Below, piece after piece: positions 1 through 7,280 of a DNA stretch of 13,733 nt. The first letter of the stretch is position 1; the number at the start of each line of letters is the position of its first letter. The translations under genes and the position numbers were made by a program. The notes beneath the pieces were generated by a model that was not told the DNA's origin, made no database searches, and was given only the letters and a program-made list of their open reading frames with translations. Source of the stretch: Candidatus Microgenomates bacterium (GTDB lineage Bacteria > Patescibacteriota > Microgenomatia > UBA1400 > PJMF01); NCBI GenBank assembly GCA_015485595.1, contig WFTH01000034.1:1-13733 (forward strand), in the 5' to 3' direction.

Positions 1-1133
1 CTTAAGCGCAGTAAGTTAGCAACCAAGAAATAAAAACTAAAGATAGCTAAAAAAAGATTTTTTTTCCTCAAAAACCAAACCAGTAGAGTCGGCCAGATTA
101 ACAAATAAAGTCCTAGGTTATACCACCAGTAACGCAACAAACCTAAACCTGTTTTATCTGGTGAAAGGTAACCTGCAGCCCTAACTATTTCTTGACCTGA
201 ACCGGTAGTAAGAAAGTAAAAGGTAAACAAAGACAGCACTCCACCAACTCCAAACGGCAAAAAATACTTGATCGCCAAGCGTTTCTGCCTGAGGTAGTAG
301 CGAGAGTAGATCACAACCCAACTAATAAAAAAAATACCAAACATAACATAGGCTGCTTGATGAAGTAAGGGAAACAAACCAAGTGTTAACGCTACAGCCA
401 ACTGAAAACATAAAGGTAGGGGAGTAAGCTTAAGCTTGGATCTAGGTTTTTGAACCAAAGAGGTAGCGAGACCTCCTTGATGCCAAGGTAGCGTCTTTAC
501 CACCAAGTAAACTAACCACAGCATCAGTCCATAACTTAATCCAAGGTGTCTTTGATTAGTGTAGATGTTTAAGCTCCAAAAAGCACTCACCAGTCGGCCA
601 GACCACGGCCCAAAACTAGCAAACTGAGTTTGCTTGGGTATTTCAAGTAAACTAGTTAAACCTAAACCATGCTGACTAAAGTACTCCACCCAAGAAAAAG
701 AACCGTTAAACAGAAACAGCACCACTGCCAAGGCACCAGCTAAACTTTTTTTGAAAAAAAGTCGTGTGAGTTTATAGATCATCACTAAAAGCAACCAAAA
801 ACCTAAGGCGCTTAAAAGGTTTAAGGCAAAAGCTAGATTAACCCCTAACCTCTCCAACCAGCCAACCAGAAGATAAAACAAGTAATGATACCGAATCGGC
901 TCGCCATGATAAAAAGGATATTCTGGGCGGGGAAAGTTATCTCCAAAACTAAACGAGCGAATCAAAGGCAAGTGAGCCCCAAAGTCTGAGTAAAGCTTAC
1001 TGTCGATCACAAAGTATCCATCTTGGTATCCAAAAGTAGAAAACATAAGCCAAAAAGAAAAAACACCCATCAAGCTGATAAAAACCAGGTCTGGATGTTG
1101 CTTAAAAAAGCCGGCGATGTTCTTAAGAAACAT
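1..1133 (-). CDS. GT-C-like polytopic membrane glycosyltransferase, 3' end cut by window
   Basis: Reading the minus strand from the ATG at 1133 gives 377 uninterrupted codons with no stop before the left edge, so the C-terminus lies outside. The protein is very hydrophobic: a first membrane segment at about residues 15-35, then a long loop (36-85) with IDSKLYSDFGAHLPLIRSF (43-61) and EYPFYHGEPIRYHY (71-84), then about eight further hydrophobic stretches. An acidic first extracytoplasmic loop (D44, D50) followed by many membrane spans is the layout of GT-C enzymes (PMT/DUF2298-like), which move sugars from lipid-phosphate donors outside the membrane. The exact substrate cannot be read. PLLH (255-258) in a later segment resembles a motif seen in related proteins. 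It lies 91 bp downstream of the FAD oxidoreductase on the same strand, so co-transcription is possible. I see no ribosome binding site before the ATG. Class assignment is by layout and motif memory, not by alignment. Confidence 0.72.
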   Translation of the reverse strand, partial: MFLKNIAGFFKQHPDLVFISLMGVFSFWLMFSTFGYQDGYFVIDSKLYSDFGAHLPLIRSFSFGDNFPRPEYPFYHGEPIRYHYLFYLLVGWLERLGVNLAFALNLLSALGFWLLLVMIYKLTRLFFKKSLAGALAVVLFLFNGSFSWVEYFSQHGLGLTSLLEIPKQTQFASFGPWSGRLVSAFWSLNIYTNQRHLGLSYGLMLWLVYLVVKTLPWHQGGLATSLVQKPRSKLKLTPLPLCFQLAVALTLGLFPLLHQAAYVMFGIFFISWVVIYSRYYLRQKRLAIKYFLPFGVGGVLSLFTFYFLTTGSGQEIVRAAGYLSPDKTGLGLLRYWWYNLGLYLLIWPTLLVWFLRKKNLFLAIFSFYFLVANLLRL

Positions 1134-1137
1134 AAAT

Positions 1138-1164
1138 ATTTATATGATTTATATGATTTATATG
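1138..1164. repeat. 9-bp tandem repeat, three copies (ATTTATATG)
   Basis: ATTTATATG occurs three times without interruption at 1138-1146, 1147-1155 and 1156-1164, directly upstream of the GT-C gene start (ATG at 1133, minus strand). The copies are identical. The array replaces any recognisable ribosome binding site. On the minus strand it gives AT-rich, -10-like hexamers, so it could carry promoter activity, but this is inference. Confidence 0.85.
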
Positions 1165-1202
1165 TATTATGAATGTTGTATTTTATATGAGTGAAATAGT
1201 CT

Positions 1203-1254
1203 AAATACAAAATACAAAATAACTTTAATTTTTAATTTTTAATTTTAAATTAAC
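1203..1254. repeat. Two adjoining heptanucleotide tandem repeats
   Basis: AAATACA stands at 1203-1209 and 1210-1216, followed by a degenerate AAATAAC at 1217-1223. After CTT comes a second 7-bp array: AATTTTT at 1227-1233 and 1234-1240, AATTTTA at 1241-1247 and AATTAAC at 1248-1254. The second array overlaps the 3' end of the oxidoreductase gene and encodes its last residues (NLKLKIKN) and stop. Other arrays with a 7-bp period lie at 6302-6329 and 13069-13089. Confidence 0.8.
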
Positions 1255-2538
1255 TGTCTCCGCTGCCTCCAAGCCCAACTTAACGGCAAAGTTTGTACCT
1301 CTATCCCAAGGATAGACATGCTGCATACTGGCCCAGTAAAGGCCAGGTAGAGGCGTCTTGATTGATGGGAGCAAACGTGAGTGATGGGTACCAACCACTG
1401 GTTGAGCAAAAGGTGCTTGAAAACGCCAAATACTCCTGATACTCCGATCAAAACCAGGCGAAAGCTTCTTAAGCCAAGGCTGATACCAAGCCAGCAGTTT
1501 TTTGGCCGAGAGCTTATAAAGCTGATCGCTTGATCTTAGGTACTTACCCACATAGATAATATGCTTGTTACCATAGTACTTTTTTGAGATAAAGTGAGTG
1601 TGCTCTACTACTGCCAAGAAAGGAAACTTAAGATCATTAACGTTAAGCCAGTAGGTGCGGTCTTTAAAGAAGGGCTTATCTGACTCAATCACCAAGGTCA
1701 CTGCCGAAAGATAGTCAAGCTTCTTTTGCCAGGGCAGTTTTTTTGTTTTTGGTGTCTTTACCAACCGAGCTACCTGATCGGCCGGCAAAGTCAATAAAAC
1801 AATATCAAACTTCATCAAACCATCTCTTTTTGACTTAGCAGTCTTAACTAGCCACTGCTGATTTTGCCTGATTAGACTTTTAATTGATGTATCAAGATAA
1901 AACCTAACCCCCTCCTTTTTTAATCGCCTCATAACTAAAAAAGCAAAGTTTAAAAAACCACCTTTAAAGTAACCTAAGCTCGGGGTTCGAGCCTTGATTC
2001 TGGCCCAAAACCAAGCCGCGTTTATCTGGGTTGCGTACTCACCAAACTTATCCTCAAACAGAGGTTGCCAAAGCACTTGCCATGCTTTAGCTCCCATGGT
2101 CTTTAACAAAAACTCTTTAGCTGTCAGTCTTTCCAAGTAGCGCCAACCAAACTCTGGTGTTAGTTTAAGCCCAGCTAAGGTAGCTGCTACTTTTAACTTA
2201 GTCACTCCATCAAGCACCGGCGCTTTTAAAAGTGAGGTAGGGGAGTCAAGCTGAAACACCTGGTTTTGATAGTAGACCGAAGTTTTAGGCCGGCGAAAAA
2301 AAAGCTCTCTTTCAAGTTCAAGCTCTTTGGCAAAGTTTTTAATCGCTCGGTCGCTTAAAAAGACATGATGGTAGTGATGCTCTAAGGTCCAGTCCCAGCC
2401 GTCTGCTTTAAACCCTGCCGCCAAACCTCCAGGGTAAGACTCTTTCTCAAACACCACTACTTGATGACCAAGCTGTCTTAAGCGCCAAGCAGCTGCCAAA
2501 CCAGAAAAACCAGCGCCAACTACCGCGACTTTTGCCAT
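1225..2538 (-). CDS. FAD-dependent oxidoreductase, amine oxidase/protoporphyrinogen oxidase-like
   Basis: The 437-aa product starts with a Rossmann dinucleotide-binding fingerprint, VAVVGAGFSGLAAA (G8, G10, G13), followed by E31 of the FAD ribose-binding strand and the PGG turn (36-38), as in the flavin amine oxidase, phytoene desaturase and HemY superfamily. LEHHYHHVF (53-60) follows the fold's second motif. Near the C-terminus LPGLYWASMQHVYPWDRGTNFAVKLG resembles the FAD-contacting end segment of this superfamily. Length fits single-domain members (about 430-470 aa). The substrate cannot be told. Close relatives include desaturases and UDP-galactopyranose mutase-like enzymes, and the neighbouring glycosyltransferase hints at envelope glycan or lipid work, which is inference. 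Its ATG follows the tpiA stop by only 2 nt, so translation is probably coupled. The last eight residues are written by a 7-bp AT-rich tandem repeat and are likely not functional. Confidence 0.82.
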   Translation of the reverse strand: MAKVAVVGAGFSGLAAAWRLRQLGHQVVVFEKESYPGGLAAGFKADGWDWTLEHHYHHVFLSDRAIKNFAKELELERELFFRRPKTSVYYQNQVFQLDSPTSLLKAPVLDGVTKLKVAATLAGLKLTPEFGWRYLERLTAKEFLLKTMGAKAWQVLWQPLFEDKFGEYATQINAAWFWARIKARTPSLGYFKGGFLNFAFLVMRRLKKEGVRFYLDTSIKSLIRQNQQWLVKTAKSKRDGLMKFDIVLLTLPADQVARLVKTPKTKKLPWQKKLDYLSAVTLVIESDKPFFKDRTYWLNVNDLKFPFLAVVEHTHFISKKYYGNKHIIYVGKYLRSSDQLYKLSAKKLLAWYQPWLKKLSPGFDRSIRSIWRFQAPFAQPVVGTHHSRLLPSIKTPLPGLYWASMQHVYPWDRGTNFAVKLGLEAAETVNLKLKIKN

Positions 2539-2540
2539 AA

Positions 2541-3251
2541 CTAAATAAACTCTGTTGGTTCGTAAATAGCCCTAAGCAGCGCTATAAGTCTTTCTGGCTC
2601 CAAAGAGATCGAGCCAACCAAGACTCCATCACTAACTGCTAGGTAGTCGTTAACGTTTAGTTCACTCACACTGCCACCATAAAGCACTTTCGTCTGCTGA
2701 CCGTAAAGTTGTTTAATCTTTTTTACCATGGCACTAACTTTATCTGTATCTGCTGCCAAACCGGTACCGATCGACTCTTTTGGCTCATAAGCAATCACAC
2801 ATTCTTGCCAAACAGACTCAGGCAGGGTAGTTGCTTGAGACCGGTAAGTCTCATCATCCACACAAACTATGGGAACTATCTTGTTTGCCAAGGCTTGCTC
2901 CACCTTCAAGGCCACATCGTTATCCGTTTCATGGAAGTAACGTCTCCTCTCTGAGTGACCGAGGATAACGTACTTAACCGGCCAGTCTTTCAGGTTGTAA
3001 GCCGAGACAGCTCCGGTATAGCTTCCAGCAGGGTAGGGACTTAAATCTTGCACAGCCAGCTTAACTTTTAAAAAGTCTCCTGTTGCTAAGGCTACTTCCG
3101 AAACAAAAACAAACGGTGGAGCTAAGGCTAACTCAAGCGCTTTTTTTTTAAGTAATAACTTAAGAGAAGGAGTTAGAAACACCTTAAGCCAGTCGTTCAT
3201 CTCTGACAGGGTCTTGTTTGACTTGAAGTTGGCAATCACTAGCTTTGCCAT
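2541..3251 (-). CDS. tpiA: Triosephosphate isomerase
   Basis: This enzyme interconverts dihydroxyacetone phosphate and glyceraldehyde 3-phosphate in glycolysis. I start it at the ATG at 3251 (MAKLVIANFKSNKT). The frame stays open up to 3296, but that would put an extra 15 residues before the conserved first strand and overlap the divergent helicase gene. The product is 236 aa, slightly short for the bacterial enzyme (about 250). Catalytic residues are present: N8 and K10 in ANFKSN, H99 in ILGHSERRRYF, E156 in AYEP, and the phosphate-binding YGGSV (191-195). The flexible loop 6 is unusual: EPKESIGTG (156-164) where most bacteria have EPVWAIGTG. No Shine-Dalgarno is visible. A TATCAT box on the minus strand 10 nt before the ATG suggests a very short leader. 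The following oxidoreductase gene begins 2 nt after the stop. Confidence 0.95.
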   Translation of the reverse strand: MAKLVIANFKSNKTLSEMNDWLKVFLTPSLKLLLKKKALELALAPPFVFVSEVALATGDFLKVKLAVQDLSPYPAGSYTGAVSAYNLKDWPVKYVILGHSERRRYFHETDNDVALKVEQALANKIVPIVCVDDETYRSQATTLPESVWQECVIAYEPKESIGTGLAADTDKVSAMVKKIKQLYGQQTKVLYGGSVSELNVNDYLAVSDGVLVGSISLEPERLIALLRAIYEPTEFI

Positions 3252-3280
3252 AACAAAAACTATGATACCATAAAGAGCCG
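3252..3280. promoter_or_regulatory. Divergent tpiA/helicase promoter with near-symmetric -10 element
   Basis: Only 29 bp separate the two divergent start codons. The centre, TATGATACCATA (3261-3272), is a near-perfect dyad (10 of 12 positions). The plus strand gives a -10-like TATGAT (3261-3266), 14 nt before the helicase ATG. The minus strand gives TATCAT (3267-3262), 10 nt before the tpiA ATG. Placing start sites 7 nt past each box puts them near 3273 and 3255, about 18 bp apart, with leaders of 4-8 nt. No clear -35 boxes or ribosome binding sites are visible. Confidence 0.55.
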
Positions 3281-5176
3281 ATGGACTTACTTGCAAAACT
3301 CAACCCTGATCAGCTTTTGGCTGTAACCCACAAAACCGGTCCAGCTCTAGTGCTAGCCGGCGCCGGATCCGGCAAGACCACCGTTTTAACCACCCGTGCT
3401 GCCTGGTTGATCTCCCAAGAAAAGATAGATCCCGAAGCGATCCTGTTAGTTACCTTTACAAACAAGGCTGCGACTGAGATGAAGACCAGGCTCAAGCAGC
3501 TTAGGCTTAATCCGCCTAGTTTAATCAGCACTTTTCACAGTCTCTCAGCTTACCTTCTGCGCCTTTACGGCCAAGCTGTTGGCTTGTCGACTAACTTTGT
3601 TATCTACGATACCGAAGACAGTCTAAGTTTGATTAAAAACATCATCAAAGAGCTAAGTCTAGATAAAAAAAGGTTCTCTCCTTACACCGTAAAAAACTTA
3701 ATCAGCAATGCTAAAAACGAGCTGATCGGGCCGGAAAAATACGCTCAACTAGCAAATAGCTACTTTCAAGAAAACCTGGCTATAATCTATAAAAACTACC
3801 AACACAGACTAACAGCTTCTCAAGCGGTGGACTTTGACGACCTCTTGATCAAGGCACTTGAGCTTTTAAAAGAAGACGTCCACACTAGAGAAAAACTCCA
3901 GGCTCGATTTGAGCACGTTCTGGTAGATGAGTATCAAGACACAAACAAGGCTCAGTACGAACTAACCAAGCTTCTAAGTACTCCCCAAAACAATCTGTTT
4001 GTGGTCGGAGACTTCTCTCAAAGCATCTATGCCTGGAGAGGAGCCGATTATCGTAACATGTTAAAATTAAAAAATGACTTCCCAAAGATAACTGAGTACC
4101 GCCTAGAACAGAACTATCGCTCAACTCAAGTCATCCTTAACGCCGCTACTCAGGTAATCAGTCAAAACACCACTCATCCCATCTTAAAACTCTGGACAAG
4201 TAAAAAAGATGAGACAGAGAAAATTAGTTTAATCCAGGCAACAGATGACCGCGACGAGGCCTACCAAGTAACTCAAGCTATCAAGTGGCATCAACACAAG
4301 GGTGTTAACCTCAGTGAGATAGCCATTCTCTATCGCACCAACGCTCAGTCTCGCGCTTTTGAAGAAACCTTAATCAAGGCTAATCTGCCGTACAAGATTA
4401 TCGGAGGAGTAAAGTTTTATGAGCGCAAAGAGATAAAAGACCTCGTTAGCTATTTAAGGCTTTTGCTTAACCCCACAGACGAGGTCAGCCTAACTCGAGC
4501 CACCAAGCTCGGCAAAAAACGTTTAAGTCAACTTCTAAACTGGCAAGAAACCCATCCAGACTTTACCCTAAAGCACGAACCAAGCGAGATTCTAGAAAAA
4601 GTCCTAGCAGTAACCCAATATCAAAAAAAGTACAAACCCGAAGTACCTGAAGATCTGAGTCGGCTAGAAAACATTCAAGAGTTAAAGCGCGTCTCTTTAA
4701 ACTTTGATAGCTTAACCCAGATGCTAGAAAACATCGCTCTCATTCAAGATGGCTACATGCACACTCAAAGTGCCAACCTAGTTAAAGAAGATAGGCTACA
4801 ACTGATGAGCCTACACGCGGCTAAGGGACTTGAGTTTGAGGTGGTGTTTTTGGTGGGGCTTGAGGATGGACTACTGCCTCACTCGATGAGTCAGTTCGAT
4901 CAAGCCAAGCTAGAGGAGGAAAGGCGTCTGTGTTATGTGGGTATCACTCGAGCAAAACAGAAACTTTACCTTAGTTTTGCTAAGAGGCGCTTTAGTTACG
5001 GACGATTTAGTTCAAGTCAGCCCAGTCGATTCTTGTTTGACATCGATCCAGACTTGCTCGACCAACCGATAACTAATCACGCCACTCAAAAACAAACTCA
5101 AGAGAGATATCTAGAGGCAGAAGTAGACGAACTTTTAAGTGGTGAGCTTGACGTAGATGAGTTTTTAGACATCTAG
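3281..5176 (+). CDS. uvrD: UvrD/PcrA-type superfamily 1A ATP-dependent DNA helicase
   Basis: A 3'-5' DNA helicase for repair and for clearing protein from DNA. The 631 residues show the SF1 motifs in order: Q-motif (LNPDQLLAV, 7-15), Walker A (AGAGSGKT, 26-33), motif Ia (VTFTNKAATEM, 57-67), STFHSLSAYLLR (83-94), Walker B (VLVDEYQDTN, 213-222), motif III (GDFSQSIYAWRGA, 243-255), motif IV (EQNYRSTQVIL, 276-286), then motif V (LMSLHAAKGLEFEVVFL) and motif VI (RRLCYVGITRAKQKL) in the C-terminal half. It is shorter than E. coli UvrD or PcrA (about 720 aa), mainly in the 2A/2B region and the C-terminal tail. The tail ends in a strongly acidic stretch (EVDELLSGELDVDEFLDI). Motif III has GDFSQ where most relatives have GDxDQ. 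The ATG is 14 nt from a TATGAT box and lacks a Shine-Dalgarno. UvrD versus PcrA naming is arbitrary here. Confidence 0.95.
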   Translation: MDLLAKLNPDQLLAVTHKTGPALVLAGAGSGKTTVLTTRAAWLISQEKIDPEAILLVTFTNKAATEMKTRLKQLRLNPPSLISTFHSLSAYLLRLYGQAVGLSTNFVIYDTEDSLSLIKNIIKELSLDKKRFSPYTVKNLISNAKNELIGPEKYAQLANSYFQENLAIIYKNYQHRLTASQAVDFDDLLIKALELLKEDVHTREKLQARFEHVLVDEYQDTNKAQYELTKLLSTPQNNLFVVGDFSQSIYAWRGADYRNMLKLKNDFPKITEYRLEQNYRSTQVILNAATQVISQNTTHPILKLWTSKKDETEKISLIQATDDRDEAYQVTQAIKWHQHKGVNLSEIAILYRTNAQSRAFEETLIKANLPYKIIGGVKFYERKEIKDLVSYLRLLLNPTDEVSLTRATKLGKKRLSQLLNWQETHPDFTLKHEPSEILEKVLAVTQYQKKYKPEVPEDLSRLENIQELKRVSLNFDSLTQMLENIALIQDGYMHTQSANLVKEDRLQLMSLHAAKGLEFEVVFLVGLEDGLLPHSMSQFDQAKLEEERRLCYVGITRAKQKLYLSFAKRRFSYGRFSSSQPSRFLFDIDPDLLDQPITNHATQKQTQERYLEAEVDELLSGELDVDEFLDI

Positions 5177-5208
5177 CTTAGCCACTAGCCTTTAACAAGC
5201 AACTTCAG

Positions 5209-5227
5209 TATAATCACCTTCTAGTCT
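5209..5227 (+). promoter_or_regulatory. -10 box TATAAT just before the FemAB start (leaderless-type)
   Basis: A perfect TATAAT lies at 5209-5214, 13 nt before the ATG at 5228, so the start site would be near 5221 and the leader only about 6-7 nt. There is no purine-rich ribosome binding site between box and ATG. A convincing -35 hexamer at 16-18 bp spacing is not visible. Confidence 0.6.
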
Positions 5228-6259
5228 ATGCTGGTTCGACCGATCAAAGAAGAAGAAGCCACCCTTTATAACCAAGTCGTTGATCATCCACTTCAGTCCT
5301 GGCAGTGGGGAGAGTTTCGTAAAAAAACCAAAGTTAAGGTAGAGAGAGTAGGTTTTTTTGATCACGGCAAGTTAAAAAAAGCCTTTCAAGTCACCTTTCA
5401 TCATGTCCCTTTTTTAAATCGTACCGTGGGTTACCTACCTAAGTCCTACATGCCCGATGAAGATCAGCTAGAAGTACTAAAAAGTCTAGGCAAACGCCAT
5501 GGCGCTATCTTTGTGAAGATCGAGCCAAACGTGGCTCATCCGGTGGGAAACAAAAGCGCCCACGAGACCATTAAGCAGTTTCTACTTAACCACGGCGCCA
5601 CTTACGGGCGCCCGCTTTTTACCAAGTACACCTTCAAGATCGACTTGACTCAAACCGAAGAGGAGCTCTTCGCTAGCCTAACCTCAAAAACTCGTTATAA
5701 CGTACGGCTGGCGATTAAAAAAGGCGTGACTATTGTAGAAGACTCAAGCGAAAGAGGGGTGGAAACCTACCTTGAGATTTTAAAAGAGACCACCAAAAGA
5801 CAAGGTTTTTACGCTCACTCACCAGACTACTTCCGGAAGATGTGGCAGGCGCTGGGCTCAAGCGGAATGTTAAGAATCTTTCATGCTGTTTATCAAGATC
5901 AAGTCTTGGCAACCTGGATCATGTTTGTCTTTAACGGTGTGCTTTACTATCCCTACGGAGCTTCGCGTAGTGTTCACCGAAACGTGATGGCCAGCAACCT
6001 AATGATGTGGGAGATGATTCGTTTTGGTAAGAAGGTTGGCTGTCAAAGTTTTGACCTTTGGGGAGCACTTGGTCCAGACGCAAGTAAAAAACATCCTTGG
6101 TATGGTTTTCATCGTTTTAAAGCTGGTTATGGGGGTGAGCTTATTGAGTTTTTGGGAACCTTTGATGTTCTGGTTGACCCACCTATGTACCAAATCTATA
6201 CTATCGGAGATAGTTTGAGGTGGAAGGTGTTAAAGTTAAAGGCAAGGCTTTCGTTCTGA
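5228..6259 (+). CDS. FemAB/FemX-family peptidoglycan aminoacyltransferase
   Basis: Members of this family add amino acids from aminoacyl-tRNA to the stem peptide of the cell-wall precursor lipid II in the cytoplasm. The 343-aa protein has the two tandem GNAT-like halves of the family. SWQWGEFRKKT (about 24-34) and VGYLPKSYMP lie in the first. LFASLTSKTRYNVRLAIKKGV, matching the typical KTRYN(I/V)RLA signature, opens the second. The C-terminal half carries VLYYPYGAS, ANSNLMMWE-like helix residues and FDLWGALGPD...HPWYGFHRFKAGYGGE, the usual end block. No long helical arm insertion of the FemA type is seen, so it is closer in size to FemX or MurM types. Which amino acid and which position it adds cannot be deduced. 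The gene is preceded by TATAAT and lies 51 bp after the helicase gene. Downstream come a heptad repeat and the first structured RNA. Confidence 0.85.
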   Translation: MLVRPIKEEEATLYNQVVDHPLQSWQWGEFRKKTKVKVERVGFFDHGKLKKAFQVTFHHVPFLNRTVGYLPKSYMPDEDQLEVLKSLGKRHGAIFVKIEPNVAHPVGNKSAHETIKQFLLNHGATYGRPLFTKYTFKIDLTQTEEELFASLTSKTRYNVRLAIKKGVTIVEDSSERGVETYLEILKETTKRQGFYAHSPDYFRKMWQALGSSGMLRIFHAVYQDQVLATWIMFVFNGVLYYPYGASRSVHRNVMASNLMMWEMIRFGKKVGCQSFDLWGALGPDASKKHPWYGFHRFKAGYGGELIEFLGTFDVLVDPPMYQIYTIGDSLRWKVLKLKARLSF

Positions 6260-6301
6260 ACCTAGTTCATTTAAGTTTGATCAAGGTAAGATTGATTTTT
6301 G

Positions 6302-6329
6302 GGATACTGGATACTAGATACTGGATAAT
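6302..6329. repeat. Heptanucleotide tandem repeat (GGATACT type, four units)
   Basis: GGATACT at 6302-6308 and 6309-6315, AGATACT at 6316-6322 and GGATAAT at 6323-6329 make four head-to-tail 7-bp units with few changes. It lies 42 bp after the FemAB stop and 13 bp before the structured RNA. Each unit offers a weak -10-like hexamer (GATACT; GATAAT at 6324-6329), so the array could double as promoter for the RNA-pyrH transcript. That is inference. Confidence 0.8.
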
Positions 6330-6342
6330 AATTAAAAATGTA

Positions 6343-6465
6343 ATCAAACGGACAAATTTTAAAAAGCCTCTACTGAGGAGGTCTGGTTGTTTTGGGGCAA
6401 TCGCACCTCACCAAGCGTTTTTACCGACGAGATTTAGAGGTTTTTTAAAATTTCGTCTGTTTGAT
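6343..6465 (+). ncRNA. Structured RNA element, copy A, upstream of pyrH (class unknown)
   Basis: The arms 6343-6372 and 6435-6465 form a 30-bp stem with two G-U pairs (G6366, G6350) and one bulged base (C6454). Inside is a 58-nt core (6373-6430) that is almost the same as the core of copy B (10183-10239). Identical blocks are CTGAGGAGGTCTGGTTG, CAATCGCACC and GTTTTTACCGACGA. Likely inner helices are TTGTT/GGCAA (6387-6391 with 6396-6400) closing the tetraloop TTGG, GTC(T)GG with CCGAC (6381-6386 with 6424-6428), and CGC with GCG (6402-6404 with 6415-6417). Four nucleotides (GATT) join the core to the right arm. The element ends 59 nt before the pyrH ATG, in sense orientation. It could be a cis-acting leader, a stand-alone small RNA or a small mobile element. 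The plus strand is chosen from the position of the downstream gene. Confidence 0.75.
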
Positions 6466-6510
6466 GAAATAAAAACAATGCTTGAATATTTTTGAATTTA
6501 GAAAATTTAA

Positions 6511-6519
6511 AAAGAAAGG
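6511..6519 (+). promoter_or_regulatory. Ribosome binding site that fixes the pyrH start
   Basis: AAAGAAAGG at 6511-6519 lies 5 nt before the ATG at 6525. The same purine run precedes gap (10350-10357) and the 120-aa gene (8935-8943). The reading frame is open further up to a TTG at 6492, but that would put this site inside the coding region. Confidence 0.8.
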
Positions 6520-6524
6520 TCTCT

Positions 6525-7280
6525 ATGACTAAAAAAACTCCAAACACCCGTTTTAAACGTATCCTCCTCAAGGTCGGCGGCGAGTCGATGATCGGTGACC
6601 GCGAGTACGGCATCGACCCTAAAGCAGCCCTTAAGGTAGCCAAGCATATAAAAGATATCTACACCATGCATGTCCAGATCGCTATTGTGATTGGCGGTGG
6701 CAACATCTTTCGGGGTATTGCTGGCGAAAAAAACGGCGTCGACCGAGCTACCGCAGACTACATGGGCATGCTGGCTACAGTTATGAACGGCTTGGCCCTC
6801 CAAGATGCACTGGAAAAGATCGGTGTACCAACGCGCATGCAGTCGGCTCTTTTAATGCCGGCAGTAGCCGAGAGCTTTATCCGGCGCAAGGCTATTCGTC
6901 ACATGGAAAAAGGTAGAGTGGTGATCCTGGCTGCTGGTACCGGCGTACCTTATGTCACTACTGACACCGGCGCCTCACTTCACGCTCTGGAACTTAAGTG
7001 TGATGTCTTAATGAAAGCCACCAAGGTTGACGGTGTTTATGACAAAGACCCATTAAAACATGCTGATGCTAAGCGTTACCGCACCTTAAACTTCAAAGAT
7101 GCTATCGAAAAAGCCGATATTCAGATTATGGACACAGCGGCACTGGCCATGAGCCAGGAAAATAACATGCCGGTAATGGTCTTTGAGCTGTTTAAAAACG
7201 ACAACCTGGTTAAAGCGGTTAGAGGTGAAGATATCGGCACCTATTTGGCAAATGATGTTAAAACCGAGCTTGCTGTTTAA
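6525..7280 (+). CDS. pyrH: UMP kinase
   Basis: This enzyme phosphorylates UMP to UDP with ATP, supplying all pyrimidine nucleotides. It is a cytoplasmic hexamer of the amino-acid-kinase fold. The 251-aa product (start at ATG 6525) has the family signatures in order: RILLKVGGESM (12-22, phosphate-binding loop), IAIVIGGGNIFRG (about 53-65), DRATADYMGMLATVMNGLALQDAL (UMP pocket and helix), RMQSALLMPAVAE, VILAAGTGVPYVTTDTGASLHAL (about 141-163) and the ATP-site region VLMKATKVDGVYDKDP. Length is normal (about 240 aa). The usual bacterial partner frr does not follow. Instead the gene converges on an unrelated gene, and the two stop codons overlap (plus TAA 7278-7280, minus TAA 7279-7277). A 182-nt region upstream holds the structured RNA, so the mRNA probably has a long folded leader. 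Confidence 0.96.
   Translation: MTKKTPNTRFKRILLKVGGESMIGDREYGIDPKAALKVAKHIKDIYTMHVQIAIVIGGGNIFRGIAGEKNGVDRATADYMGMLATVMNGLALQDALEKIGVPTRMQSALLMPAVAESFIRRKAIRHMEKGRVVILAAGTGVPYVTTDTGASLHALELKCDVLMKATKVDGVYDKDPLKHADAKRYRTLNFKDAIEKADIQIMDTAALAMSQENNMPVMVFELFKNDNLVKAVRGEDIGTYLANDVKTELAV

Noticed and set aside
3252-3296. N-terminal extension of tpiA to 3296
   Set aside because: The extension overlaps the uvrD start and precedes the conserved first beta strand (LVIANFKSN). The ATG at 3251 fits the family.
6257-6269. Terminator after the FemAB gene (TGAAC-CTA-GTTCA)
   Set aside because: Only 5 bp with a 3-nt loop, and no proper T-run follows.
6343-6465. Known riboswitch or housekeeping RNA (TPP, ykkC, T-box, RNase P, SRP, tmRNA)
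   Set aside because: None of their conserved blocks is present, and two copies with different outer stems do not suit single-copy housekeeping RNAs.
6343-6465. Ordinary MITE or insertion sequence with terminal inverted repeats
   Set aside because: The terminal arms are not conserved between the two copies while the core is, the opposite of a transposase-recognised element. No transposase is present. A non-standard mobile element is not excluded.
6220-6495. A 91-codon plus-strand reading frame over the FemAB end and RNA copy A
   Set aside because: It overlaps the FemAB gene, has no ribosome binding site, and is made of heptad repeat and RNA sequence. Copy B has a stop in the matching frame.
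6492-6524. Earlier TTG start for pyrH
   Set aside because: It would place the AAAGAAAGG ribosome binding site inside the gene and add 11 residues absent from the family.
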